Of a stretch of DNA of 64,000 nt, positions 32,379 to 40,138 are shown one piece after another (the stretch's first letter is position 1; each line of letters begins with the position of its first letter). The stretch comes from CAZVVT01 sp964630595. Its GTDB lineage: Bacteria; Chlamydiota; Chlamydiia; Chlamydiales; VFKH01. Both the position numbers and the translations under genes were made by a program. The stretch lies in the NCBI GenBank assembly GCA_964630595.1, contig CAZVVT010000004.1, positions 1 through 64,000 of the forward strand. Direction: 5' to 3'. Below the pieces are notes generated by a model. That model was not told the origin of the DNA. It made no database searches and worked only from the letters and a program-made list of their open reading frames with translations.

Positions 32379-34504
32379 AAAGCATCCCTATGTGGCTGGA
32401 GAATCTTTGCCAGGCGTGTGTGCCTTTCGGACACCTTGATGTTTTCGATGGCCATGTGGATTGCCTTGGCAGAGCCGATCAGCACAAGCAGCCTGCTTGC
32501 CCTTGTGATGGCCGTGTAGAGCAGGTTGCGCTGTAGCATGGGGAAGTGGCTTGTATGGACGACTACAATGGCGCAGGGGGTTTCGCTGCCTTGGTATTTG
32601 TGTACGGAGACGGCGTAGGCGGGTTGGATTTCGTGGAGCTCTGAAAAGTCGTACTCGACGATGCGGTCGTCGAAAGAGGCAGTGACGAGCTGGTCTTCCG
32701 TATTGATATCGACAATTCTTCCAATATCTCCGTTAAAGACCTCTTTGTCGTAGTTGTTAACGAGCTGGATGATGCGATCGCGGGAATGGAGGCGTTTTGT
32801 GCCGATGATGAGGGGGCTGTTGCTGGGATTGAGTTTCTCTTGCAAGTAGGCGTTGAGGCAATCGATGCCGCAGGCGCCGCGTCTCATGGGCGCCATGATT
32901 TGCAACTCGGTAAAGAGATCGAACCGTTGTCCTAGTTTTCCTTGGAGTAAGGTGCAGATGCGTTCGGGGATAGCCTCTGGGTCTTCTTCTTTCAGGAAGA
33001 AAAAGTCTTTGCCGCCTAGCTCTGGAAATTCGCCCTGGTTAATGCGGTGGGCATTGGAAACGATGCTGGAGTCCTTTCCTTGACGGAAGATCTCTTTGAG
33101 GGCAAAGACGGGCACGGTGCCGGAGGCGATGATCTCCTTCAAGACGCTGCCGGGGCCGACGCTGGGAAGTTGGTCAGTATCACCGATCAGAATAAGTCTG
33201 GAAGAGGAGGGGATGGCGCGCAGAAGGCTGGCCGCCAGTCTTGTGTCGATCATGCTTGCCTCATCGATGATGATGAGGTCGCAGGCTAAAGGGTCGGAGG
33301 CATTTTTCTTAAAGCCGCCCTCTTCGCCGCTCCATTCCAGAAGGCTGTGGATGGTGCGCGCGTGCCAGCGAGTAATCTCCGTCATGCGCTTGGCCGCGCG
33401 GCCCGTGGGTGCTGCGAGGAGAATCTTAGGGCAGAGGTGTTTGCAGAGGGTCAGGATCGCACGCGTGATGGTGCTTTTTCCCGTTCCTGGGCCACCTGTG
33501 ATCACGAGTACCTTTTCGCGCAGCGCTGCTTGGACGGCCTCTGCTTGTGCAGGAGCAAGTTGCAGCGAGAGCTTTTCTTGGACCCAGGTGATGGCTTTGT
33601 CCGCATCTACCGGACGCATTTTGCTAGGAGATTTTTTGAGTCGACGGATGTCGCTCGCGATGCTCTCTTCAGCAGCAAGCAGAGCGGGCAAGTAGAAGTA
33701 GCCGTCAACAGAGGCAATGCGTTTGTTTTCGATAAGCGATGCAATCTGTGCTTCCACAAGAGTAGGTTCGATGGCCAGCAACTGAGCGGCGCCTTCGATG
33801 ACAGTTTGGTGAGGCAGGCAGCAGTGGCCCGATTCGCTTTCTTCTAAAAGAAAATGGCATACACCAGCGGCGATGCGGCCGGGGTCATGAGCGGGCAGAC
33901 CGATCTTTTGGGCGATCTGGTCGGCGGTCTTGAAGCCGATGCCGCGGACTTCTTGGGCAAGGAGGAAGGGGTTTTGCTCCAAGATCTCGCGACTTTGTTC
34001 GCCAAAGCGCTTGTAGATGCGGCTGGCGAGGCTGGGAAAGACATCATATTGCTGGAGAAATAAGACGAGCTCATGGACCTGTTTGCTCTCCTGCCAGCTG
34101 CTGACCATGCGTTTGAGCTTGGCCTTGCCGATGCCTTTGACGTCGAGGAGAAGATCGGGGCTTTGGTCAAGGATCTGCAGGGTTTTTTCGCCAAAGTGGT
34201 CGACAATTTTCGTTGCGTACGCAGGGCCGATGCCTTTGATCTGGCCAGAGGCTAGGTACTTTTCAATGCTTTTCTTGTCGGTGGGCTTTTCCTTTTCGAG
34301 GTGCTCGACCTCCAGCTGCATGCCATGTTTCGACATGCGCCAATGGCCTTGGCAGCGCACAGCCTCTCCCGGAGCTAAAGATCCCAGGGGCCCGACAACG
34401 GTGGTCAGCTCAGGTTTACCCACTTCCTGCACGCGCGCGACGATAAAGGCCCCATCGGGGCTGGCAAAGACGATGCGTTCAACAGTTCCAAAGAGCTCTT
34501 CCAC
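32375..34504 (-). CDS. recD2: RecD2-type DNA helicase
   Basis: The 709-residue SF1B helicase has an N-terminal OB/helix-hairpin-helix part (KGIGPAYATKIVDHFG, VKGIGKAKLKRM, VRGIGFKTADQIA), Walker A GGPGTGKST, Walker B IIDEAS and the C-terminal motif VHKYQGSE. RecD2 unwinds 5'-3' and works without RecBC in repair. The start is GTG at 34504, with a possible TATAGT box about 27 bases upstream. It corresponds to recD_1 of Chlamydia, next to metG. Confidence 0.95.
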   Translation of the reverse strand: MEELFGTVERIVFASPDGAFIVARVQEVGKPELTTVVGPLGSLAPGEAVRCQGHWRMSKHGMQLEVEHLEKEKPTDKKSIEKYLASGQIKGIGPAYATKIVDHFGEKTLQILDQSPDLLLDVKGIGKAKLKRMVSSWQESKQVHELVLFLQQYDVFPSLASRIYKRFGEQSREILEQNPFLLAQEVRGIGFKTADQIAQKIGLPAHDPGRIAAGVCHFLLEESESGHCCLPHQTVIEGAAQLLAIEPTLVEAQIASLIENKRIASVDGYFYLPALLAAEESIASDIRRLKKSPSKMRPVDADKAITWVQEKLSLQLAPAQAEAVQAALREKVLVITGGPGTGKSTITRAILTLCKHLCPKILLAAPTGRAAKRMTEITRWHARTIHSLLEWSGEEGGFKKNASDPLACDLIIIDEASMIDTRLAASLLRAIPSSSRLILIGDTDQLPSVGPGSVLKEIIASGTVPVFALKEIFRQGKDSSIVSNAHRINQGEFPELGGKDFFFLKEEDPEAIPERICTLLQGKLGQRFDLFTELQIMAPMRRGACGIDCLNAYLQEKLNPSNSPLIIGTKRLHSRDRIIQLVNNYDKEVFNGDIGRIVDINTEDQLVTASFDDRIVEYDFSELHEIQPAYAVSVHKYQGSETPCAIVVVHTSHFPMLQRNLLYTAITRASRLLVLIGSAKAIHMAIENIKVSERHTRLAKILQPHRDAF

Positions 34505-34518
34505 AACTAAAAGAAGGT

Positions 34519-34959
34519 TTAACTAGATCGACTATAAACGCAAGTAAGCTCGGCGGTTGCTAGGACATGGCCCTCAGCGGCCTTCAGCACCTGCTCTTTC
34601 GTGGCCCCTTCAGCAAGGCCTAGCAGGCAATCCAAGGCGTAGAGATGAAAGATGTAGCGGTGTTCTTTACCAGGAGGGGGAGCTGCCCCTTTGTAGCCAA
34701 TCTTCTTCCAACTGGACAGCCCCTGTGTTCCTTGAACCTGGGATTCAGCCAGCTCTCGTACTCCCTTGGGGATATCGTACATGACCCAATGGACCCACGT
34801 TCCTGCCGGAGCATCGGGGTCATCCATAATCACCACAAAGGAGGCGGTCTTTTCAGGGACCTCGCTGAAGACTAGATGCGGGGAGAGATCGGCCCCATCT
34901 CCCGTGTGCTTCACAGGAAGGCGCTCGCCATCATGAATTTGTGAACTTGTCAGACGCAT
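34519..34959 (-). CDS. PEBP family protein (YbhB/YbcL type)
   Basis: The product of about 146 residues begins MRLTSSQIHDGERLPVKH. It has the phosphatidylethanolamine-binding signatures VVIMDDPDAPAGTWVHWV and GPAPPPGKEHRYIFHLYAL-like text (here GAAPPPGKEHRY). Bacterial members are cytosolic or periplasmic and bind small anionic ligands; none has a firm role. No signal peptide. The frame extends 18 codons upstream, but a promoter sits there and the family start is MRLTS. Confidence 0.92.
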   Translation of the reverse strand: MRLTSSQIHDGERLPVKHTGDGADLSPHLVFSEVPEKTASFVVIMDDPDAPAGTWVHWVMYDIPKGVRELAESQVQGTQGLSSWKKIGYKGAAPPPGKEHRYIFHLYALDCLLGLAEGATKEQVLKAAEGHVLATAELTCVYSRSS

Positions 34960-34965
34960 GCTCCA

Positions 34966-34994
34966 ACAATATCGGAAAAGGCTTTGTTTTGCAA
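34966..34994 (-). promoter_or_regulatory. Promoter of the PEBP gene, leaderless
   Basis: TTGCAA (34989-34994), a 17-base spacer and TATTGT (34966-34971). The ATG follows after only 6 bases (TGGAGC), so little or no leader is possible. Confidence 0.55.
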
Positions 34995-35059
34995 TTGACT
35001 TATAATCAAACACATACGTCTTAATATGGCGAATAAACGGCTACTTTAAACTGTTTCTT

Positions 35060-35977
35060 ATGACAGCGGCTATTTCAGGGAAATCCATTCGAGTAAGCGA
35101 GATACGAACTCCTCCTGTAGTTGAGGTGGAGGCGGGTGTAGTTGATCGCCTTCAGGCAGAGATGGAGGCTGCAGCAGGTGCGGGACAGCTGCAACTAGAG
35201 GGTCTTTATCCACCCGTTCGTCCGAATCGGTTTTTGAGAGAGAATTTACTCAAATGGTTGGATGCGCTGCCTTTGTCTGCAGATGAAAACAAGCTGTTGA
35301 AAAAGATCTACGATGAATATGTGGAAATGGTTCGCTATGAAGAACTGCGGGCAGGTATTCGGGTTTTAGCTGCTGATTTGCGGGGCAGAATTAAAGGCCC
35401 TTATGCCATCTCTTATGACAAGGATAAATCTTCGGAGTGGATGGCAGCGCAAGCGATTCCCTTGATGGAAAAAGCTCCTGTTGGCTACATCAATTCTTTT
35501 AATCCAGTGGTTCCTAAAGGGTGCCGCACAGTGGTTCATTTTGATGACATGTCGTTGTCAGGGGCTCAGATTGCTATGTATGCCGACTTTATTGCAGAGC
35601 AGGCAAAAGAGCCGCTTGAGGTCTTATATGCGGTGCCGTTCATCAGTTCAAAAGCGATCGCTGTATGGGCTAAAAACCCTATTGCAACTTCTGTGGAAGG
35701 TGTTAGCGTTGATCTTCTCACAACGACGAGAAGGTTGCGTGCTCAAGAAGACGTGATGAGCGAAGAGGAACGAACGGTTTTTGAAGAGCTGCAAAATAAG
35801 TTGGTTAGAACAGGGATATTTCCCGGGGAATATGCGTGGGGTGATGTCTCCGGAAGTGGTTTTTGTCTTTCCACAACTGAGTGGAAGACACCGGACTGGA
35901 TGAGCTTTCCAAAAGTATTGCTTGGCGACAAGGACGCCCCCGCCATTACGGATCATTGTCCGGTCTATCGAAGCTGA
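35060..35977 (+). CDS. Orphan with a PRTase-like PRPP-loop motif
   Basis: The 305-residue protein has no signal peptide or membrane segment. At 157-169, TVVHFDDMSLSGAQ resembles the PRPP-binding loop of type I phosphoribosyltransferases (hydrophobic stretch, two acidic residues, then S/T-G-x-T). The region before it (GPYAISYDKDKSSEW) could hold the substrate side. If the fold is right, it could transfer or hydrolyse phosphoribosyl groups. It stands alone between the PEBP gene and tRNA-Asn, with no clear ribosome site. It may be an effector (inference). Confidence 0.68.
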   Translation: MTAAISGKSIRVSEIRTPPVVEVEAGVVDRLQAEMEAAAGAGQLQLEGLYPPVRPNRFLRENLLKWLDALPLSADENKLLKKIYDEYVEMVRYEELRAGIRVLAADLRGRIKGPYAISYDKDKSSEWMAAQAIPLMEKAPVGYINSFNPVVPKGCRTVVHFDDMSLSGAQIAMYADFIAEQAKEPLEVLYAVPFISSKAIAVWAKNPIATSVEGVSVDLLTTTRRLRAQEDVMSEEERTVFEELQNKLVRTGIFPGEYAWGDVSGSGFCLSTTEWKTPDWMSFPKVLLGDKDAPAITDHCPVYRS

Positions 35978-36049
35978 GGCTGATCTTGCCCTGAGAGTGG
36001 GGAATTGCTGGTAAAAAATGCCATGAAGAGCTAAATTTTATCCCTCCAT

Positions 36050-36121
36050 TCCGGATTAGCTCAGCGGTAGAGCAGTGGACTGTTAATCCATTGGTCGCTA
36101 GTTCGAATCTAGCATCCGGAG
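36050..36121 (+). tRNA. tRNA-Asn (GTT)
   Basis: A complete cloverleaf: acceptor arms TCCGGAT and ATCCGGA, D-arm GCTC/GAGC, anticodon stem GTGGA/TCCAT around loop CTGTTAA (anticodon GTT), and T-arm GCTAG/CTAGC with TTCGAAT. The discriminator is G and CCA is not encoded. Confidence 0.97.
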
Positions 36122-36144
36122 TTTATTACATGTAGAGGTCTTCC

Positions 36145-36321
36145 ATGAATGAAGCTGAAAGATGGCTGCAGTTTTATCTATCAACAAATGTCAATTCTTC
36201 GCTGAAAATTCAACGGCTGTCTCAAAATGTTTTGATTGAACTTGCCGAGCGAGCAAGTCAGCTTCCTGGAGATCGAAAGGCGCAATTTGAGCGCTTGTTA
36301 ATGGAATCGCCGATAAGATGA
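36145..36321 (+). CDS. 58-residue protein translationally coupled to cutA
   Basis: An ATG at 36145 opens 58 codons (MNEAERWLQFYLSTNVNSS...) ending in a TGA that overlaps the cutA ATG (ATGA). The product is helical and charged, without membrane segment. An AGAGG lies about 10 bases before the ATG. The 4-base overlap suggests it is real and drives cutA translation. No family recognised. Confidence 0.65.
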   Translation: MNEAERWLQFYLSTNVNSSLKIQRLSQNVLIELAERASQLPGDRKAQFERLLMESPIR

Positions 36322-36632
36322 TTTATATTTTTTGGACATGTGGCAACCGCGAAGAAGCCAAAAAAATCATTCATCTTCTTTTAGAGAAGCGTCTCATTGC
36401 CTGCGCGTCGATTGTTCCGGAAGTAGAATCTATTTATCGCTGGGAAGGGAAAATAGAAGAGGCGAAGGAAGTCAAAGTCATTCTCAAGACACAGGCGAAA
36501 TGGTTTGAGCCTATTTGTGCCCTCATTCTTAAGCATGGCAGCTATGAAGTGCCGGAAATTTCGCAAGTTGATGTCGCAGCAGGCAATCCGCGCTACTTGT
36601 CTTGGGTTGTGGACGAAACAAGCCCTCTTTAG
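36318..36632 (+). CDS. cutA: CutA family divalent-cation tolerance protein
   Basis: The 104-residue CutA1-type protein has the N-terminal strand (MIYIFWTCGNREEA), CASIVPEVESIYRWEGKIEEAKE and HGSYEVPEI with the conserved histidine and YEVPEI. CutA forms very stable trimers with a PII-like fold; its exact role in metal tolerance is unsettled. It is co-transcribed with the preceding 58-residue gene. Its stop codon sits in the loop of a small inverted repeat (36620-36642) that might end both this and the convergent transcript. Confidence 0.95.
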   Translation: MIYIFWTCGNREEAKKIIHLLLEKRLIACASIVPEVESIYRWEGKIEEAKEVKVILKTQAKWFEPICALILKHGSYEVPEISQVDVAAGNPRYLSWVVDETSPL

Positions 36633-36653
36633 GAGAGGGCTTGCGCATGAAGA

Positions 36654-37049
36654 CTACTCTTTGATGTAGCCGTCGGCCATGCCTGGAGCCGAACCCCACC
36701 AGGGAGTGCCGGAAAAAAAGACGGCGTCGCCTTGACGAAAGGTTCGGTAGCTACCATCTTGTGTTTCCAAAACCATTCGATAGCATTTTACATAGAAGAA
36801 AAAAGTTACCTCATCATTGCTGTCTGCGTAATCAACCGCTTCGCGTAAAGAAACTTCGTGAGCAATCCCAATAAGATTTTTCCAATCGGCAAACTTGTAT
36901 TGTGCAACGTTGGATTTTTTTGTAAATCCCTTGAGATTCGTCAAATCTATTTCTGGCATGGACAATGCTGTGCCGCAGGTGCCGCCAGTGCATTCTGCCC
37001 AAGCGGGCAGAGAGGTGATTAAAGTAAGAGCAATCAGTAGTTTTTTCAT
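36654..37049 (-). CDS. Small secreted protein, unknown
   Basis: The 131-residue product has a signal peptide (MKKLLIALTLITSLPAWA) and a strong AAAGGAGATT site. The mature part has an N-terminal CTGGTCG cysteine pair, aromatic strands (VTFFFYVKCYRMV) and ends GTPWWGSAPGMADGYIKE. The two spaced cysteines may form a disulfide. No family recognised; probably periplasmic. Confidence 0.77.
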   Translation of the reverse strand: MKKLLIALTLITSLPAWAECTGGTCGTALSMPEIDLTNLKGFTKKSNVAQYKFADWKNLIGIAHEVSLREAVDYADSNDEVTFFFYVKCYRMVLETQDGSYRTFRQGDAVFFSGTPWWGSAPGMADGYIKE

Positions 37050-37125
37050 CGCAATCTCCTTTTAGTAGCAATTGCGATGAAGACTATAGGAGCGCTAGCG
37101 AGATCTAGCAATACGAGCAATAATT

Positions 37126-37524
37126 TTAACTGCTAGAAACGCTCACAACCGCATGAAGGGGAATGGTGCCCTCGTAGAGGTGATAGTACTTGCAGCTTCC
37201 ACCTGGGTTGGTTTCGTACACCAAACGTCCATGGAGTTTTTTCGTGTTGAGTTTGAGAATGAGATAGCTTTTGTCGCTCCAAAACTTTTTTACTACGTGA
37301 GAGACTTGGGTATCTGTAGCCAGGTGGATGAAGTCGGTGTCGATGGGGGAGTTCACTACGCAACGCTGGAGTTGGCTTTCGCGCCATTGCTCGGGAGAGA
37401 CGATCTTATAGAGGTACTGCGGGACGTGGTTGGCTTGAACCACCTCTTGCTTTGAAGAAGCGCTCTGATCAGAGCCTCCGCAGGAGGCCAACAACACTAG
37501 CGAGAGAATCCAGAAAATGTTCAT
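37126..37524 (-). CDS. DUF952-domain lipoprotein
   Basis: The 132-residue product has a lipobox LLASC at residues about 12-16, so it is probably anchored to the outer membrane by Cys. The mature domain shows the DUF952 pattern: YLYKIVSPEQW, DTDFIHLATDTQVSHVVKKF, LVYETN and YYHLYEGTIPL. DUF952 proteins are usually cytosolic and resemble ADP-ribosyltransferase-like or glutathione-transferase-linked folds of unknown role, so a lipoprotein form is unusual. It is preceded by a promoter with almost no leader. Confidence 0.82.
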   Translation of the reverse strand: MNIFWILSLVLLASCGGSDQSASSKQEVVQANHVPQYLYKIVSPEQWRESQLQRCVVNSPIDTDFIHLATDTQVSHVVKKFWSDKSYLILKLNTKKLHGRLVYETNPGGSCKYYHLYEGTIPLHAVVSVSSS

Positions 37525-37534
37525 TATTTTGTCA

Positions 37535-37563
37535 GGTATAGGAGACCTTAAAATTTATCGCAA
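37535..37563 (-). promoter_or_regulatory. Promoter of the DUF952 lipoprotein gene
   Basis: TTGCGA (37558-37563), a 17-base spacer and TATACC (37535-37540). The ATG starts 10 bases after the -10 box, without a ribosome site. The -35 box abuts the terminator-like hairpin of the upstream gene. Confidence 0.5.
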
Positions 37564-37600
37564 AGGTCGCTTGTGCTGATCGAATAGCGCAAGCGACCTT
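37563..37600 (-). terminator. Hairpin after the gene at 37605-39467
   Basis: A 14-bp stem (AAGGTCGCTTG.GC on one arm, one G-T pair) with a 10-base loop lies just after the stop codon on the minus strand. T-rich sequence follows only loosely (ATAAATTTT), so termination may be partial. Confidence 0.55.
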
Positions 37601-37604
37601 AATT

Positions 37605-39467
37605 TTAGCTTAGGTCATCGAGACTGCTAGAGGTAGCAGCAACGACCGCGGGAGCCTCATCGACTTTTCCGTCGGCATCAGCACTGCTAGCAGCTACAGC
37701 GGCCGAGAGAGCTTTGATGGCTTCTGCAACTATGTCGCTGCTAGGTGCTGCTGGAGGGGCGGCCTCACGAGTTTCTGCAGCTGCGCCACCGTCGACTTCG
37801 GCGATGATGCCCAAATCTGTGAAAACAGGGCGAAGTTTTGCTGCTTCCTCAACGGAAAAGAATCCTGGACGGTTCCAAATATCTTGTAGAGAAGTTTTTA
37901 CTGTCGCGTCCTTCGTCATCGCTGCTGACAAAATCGCGCTGATTTGTGCAGCTGTTCGACTGATATCGGTTGTGAATTTGTAACAGGTGTCTATAAGCGC
38001 TTCTTTGCTAAGTGTGTTTTCTTGTAGAGCCTGCAAGAGAGAGGCAAAATCAAGGGTCTTAAAATCAATAGGCTCTTTGTTGCCCTTTGTAACGCTCGGA
38101 AGATGTACCCAGACTTTTGCTTTATCTGCAGGGGAAAGGCTTCGACATGTTGGAGTTAAAGCCCAAGGAAGCCATTTTGTCGTTGAAGTTATCCACTTAA
38201 GCAGAATTTCGGCCTTTTTTGCGGAAGACATAGCACTGAACCCAGCCCGAGTAAGATCAGAGGCAATTCCTCCATCGTGTAATGCAGCAAGCTTGTCTCC
38301 AAAAAATTGGTCCAGAGCTGCTTGAGAGGGGAAAAAGACATAGCTGGGTTCTATACCAGCTCTGGCGGGTGCCTTTGTAGCGGCAATAAGGTGTGCATAT
38401 CTGTTCAGGTCATTTTTTGTAGTGATTGTAGAGAAGATGAATGCTCGTACATCCGCAGCTTCTTCGCTGGTAAGCTTTTCAAGAAGAGGCGAGGTAGCCA
38501 GAGTGACCAAAGCGGGTTGTAGAGTCAGTAGGTTTTTGCTGTTGATCATTACAATCAGATTTTTGAGGAAAGGGATAAGCTGATCGGGCTTGAAATCATA
38601 AGTGTTTAGATAATCGAAGAACCTTATGAGCCGATCGAGGCCTATTGGACTTATGACTCGGCCGCGGCTTACTGGATACAAAGCGGCGCATGCTGCAAGC
38701 TTTTCGGCGACTTTGCCCAGGGTTGTGAAAGGATTTGCGGGACTTTCGTGGAGTGCAGGGGAAAGGTAATCATCCCATTTTCCTCCATGGCTAATCGCGC
38801 TGACAAATTGCTCACAGGCCAGGTCTGCTAGAAACTCCATCTGTTGATGGGGATCTGTTGAAACAGTCTTTACCACCTCAAGACAGATTGCTAGTTCTTT
38901 AGTACGAGAGTTGCCCTTGTATCGCATAAAGCTTTTTTGGATTTCACAATCCTTAGAAGCGAATTGACATAGCCATAGAATATTTTCTCGATCAAGGCCT
39001 CTAACAAATAGATGAAGAAACCACTCGCGAGCGATGGTCTCTTTTTCGGACGTAGTCAATCCTGGGTCTTCTCCAGTTGTGCGGATTGTAGCCAAGAGTT
39101 GCAGAAATCGGTCGATGTTGGCTTCGGATGTTCTCGGCGAGAGCGAAAGTAAGGAACGAAATTGTTCTAGCAATGTAGGGGGAGCCTTTGCTGGCTCGAC
39201 TGGGGCGGGGCGTGCTAGTGCATCAGAAAGAGGGACTTTTTTGACAAGAGTGGCAACGCCAGCTGTGGATGCTTTGGCTGCTTCTTTTTGCACAGCGAAA
39301 GGTGCTTCTGCAATTGGCTTGGCATTGAAGCGGTGGTACAGGTAGATAGCTACGGGGAAGAAAACAATGAGGGAGATTACGAAGGCCGCTTTTTGCCACC
39401 CCGTCCAGGCTTTTTGTGCTACTGTAACTACTGCTGAATTAGTTGCTGATACTCCTGCTGCTGCCAT
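37605..39467 (-). CDS. Large helical protein with one N-terminal membrane segment
   Basis: The product of about 620 residues from the ATG at 39467 (MAAAGVSATNSAVV); an ATG four codons earlier is equally open. A membrane segment lies at about 28-48 (AFVISLIVFFPVAIYLYHRF). The rest is helical, with regular leucine-rich helices, and ends in a low-complexity alanine, serine and aspartate tail. A similar MAAA start occurs in other orphans here (9395, 10511, 54111). Likely a secreted or host-membrane-directed protein (inference). It has its own good promoter and a terminator hairpin. Confidence 0.75.
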   Translation of the reverse strand: MAAAGVSATNSAVVTVAQKAWTGWQKAAFVISLIVFFPVAIYLYHRFNAKPIAEAPFAVQKEAAKASTAGVATLVKKVPLSDALARPAPVEPAKAPPTLLEQFRSLLSLSPRTSEANIDRFLQLLATIRTTGEDPGLTTSEKETIAREWFLHLFVRGLDRENILWLCQFASKDCEIQKSFMRYKGNSRTKELAICLEVVKTVSTDPHQQMEFLADLACEQFVSAISHGGKWDDYLSPALHESPANPFTTLGKVAEKLAACAALYPVSRGRVISPIGLDRLIRFFDYLNTYDFKPDQLIPFLKNLIVMINSKNLLTLQPALVTLATSPLLEKLTSEEAADVRAFIFSTITTKNDLNRYAHLIAATKAPARAGIEPSYVFFPSQAALDQFFGDKLAALHDGGIASDLTRAGFSAMSSAKKAEILLKWITSTTKWLPWALTPTCRSLSPADKAKVWVHLPSVTKGNKEPIDFKTLDFASLLQALQENTLSKEALIDTCYKFTTDISRTAAQISAILSAAMTKDATVKTSLQDIWNRPGFFSVEEAAKLRPVFTDLGIIAEVDGGAAAETREAAPPAAPSSDIVAEAIKALSAAVAASSADADGKVDEAPAVVAATSSSLDDLS

Positions 39468-39501
39468 CTTTAACCCCATCTTTTTTAAGTTTTAGGGGAA
39501 G

Positions 39502-39531
39502 ATGGTAGCTTGTTTGAGGGCGGGGTGTCAA
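39502..39531 (-). promoter_or_regulatory. Promoter of the gene at 37605-39467
   Basis: A perfect -35 TTGACA (39526-39531), an 18-base spacer and TACCAT (39502-39507). It leaves a leader of about 20-30 bases before the start codon. Confidence 0.55.
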
Positions 39532-39565
39532 CAAAGGGCTCACTAATGAGTTAAAAATCAATAAG

Positions 39566-39958
39566 TTAGCATCCGGAACCGGACATCAAGACGGCGGGGA
39601 CGAGGTGATCGGTTTCTAGAGTGTAGGTTTTGCCTGGGGTGATGTCGACCCAGTTGGTGACGAGGTCTGGGTCGCCGTAGCCCTTTGTCCAGACAAGGAT
39701 GCGGAAGTGTTCGGCGCGGGCGGGGATGGTGAGTTGGATGGTTCCTGATTGGGTGAGAACTTTGAGGCTGCCGGTTTTGAGCTTTGTGCCGTAGATGAGA
39801 GCATTGTTGGCTTCGTCGACCTCTTTGGCGCTATTGGCCCACTGGACGGCGATTTTGGCCTTCTGTTGGTTGCTGGGGTAGACGGTTTGGTTGTTAAGGG
39901 TAATCTGGTCGGCGAACGCAGTGACTGCCAAGAGAATGAATAGTGCGATTTTCTTCAT
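39566..39958 (-). CDS. Small secreted protein, unknown
   Basis: The 130-residue product has a signal peptide (MKKIALFILLAVTAFA) and an AAGGA site. The mature protein looks like a beta-sandwich: QITLNNQTVYPSNQQ, GSLKVLTQSGTIQLTI, HFRILVWTKGYGD, TPGKTYTLETDH. It ends in GSGC. It lies downstream of the glucanase-porin-amidase operon in the same direction, but the inverted-repeat element separates it. No family recognised. Confidence 0.75.
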   Translation of the reverse strand: MKKIALFILLAVTAFADQITLNNQTVYPSNQQKAKIAVQWANSAKEVDEANNALIYGTKLKTGSLKVLTQSGTIQLTIPARAEHFRILVWTKGYGDPDLVTNWVDITPGKTYTLETDHLVPAVLMSGSGC

Positions 39959-39971
39959 GAGAGTTCCTTAT

Positions 39972-40138
39972 TAACCTGACTTTCGGATTCATCTTCTTGC
40001 ACTTCAGTAATCTGACGAGCATCTTTAGCAATTTTGTCCTCAGCAATGGGCGTTCGACCATTACTTTCGGGCAAAATCGCTAAATCTATCTCGCCATATC
40101 GCCGAATTTCAGAGAAGCTGAATCCGAAAGTCAGGTTA
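39972..40138. repeat. 167-bp imperfect palindrome with 20-bp perfect terminal repeats (MITE-like)
   Basis: The outer 20 bases (39972-39991 and 40119-40138) are exact reverse complements. Inside, the two halves continue to match imperfectly nearly to the centre, for example TTTAGCAATTTTG against TTTAGCGATTTTG on the other half. The element starts directly after the stop of the amidase gene. The flanks show ATT on both sides, a possible short target duplication. It could form one long hairpin in RNA and might also act as a terminator. Confidence 0.8.

Noticed and set aside
36620..36642. Inverted repeat at the end of cutA as a terminator
   Set aside because: The 8-bp arms pair, but neither strand has a following T-run; kept only as a remark under cutA.
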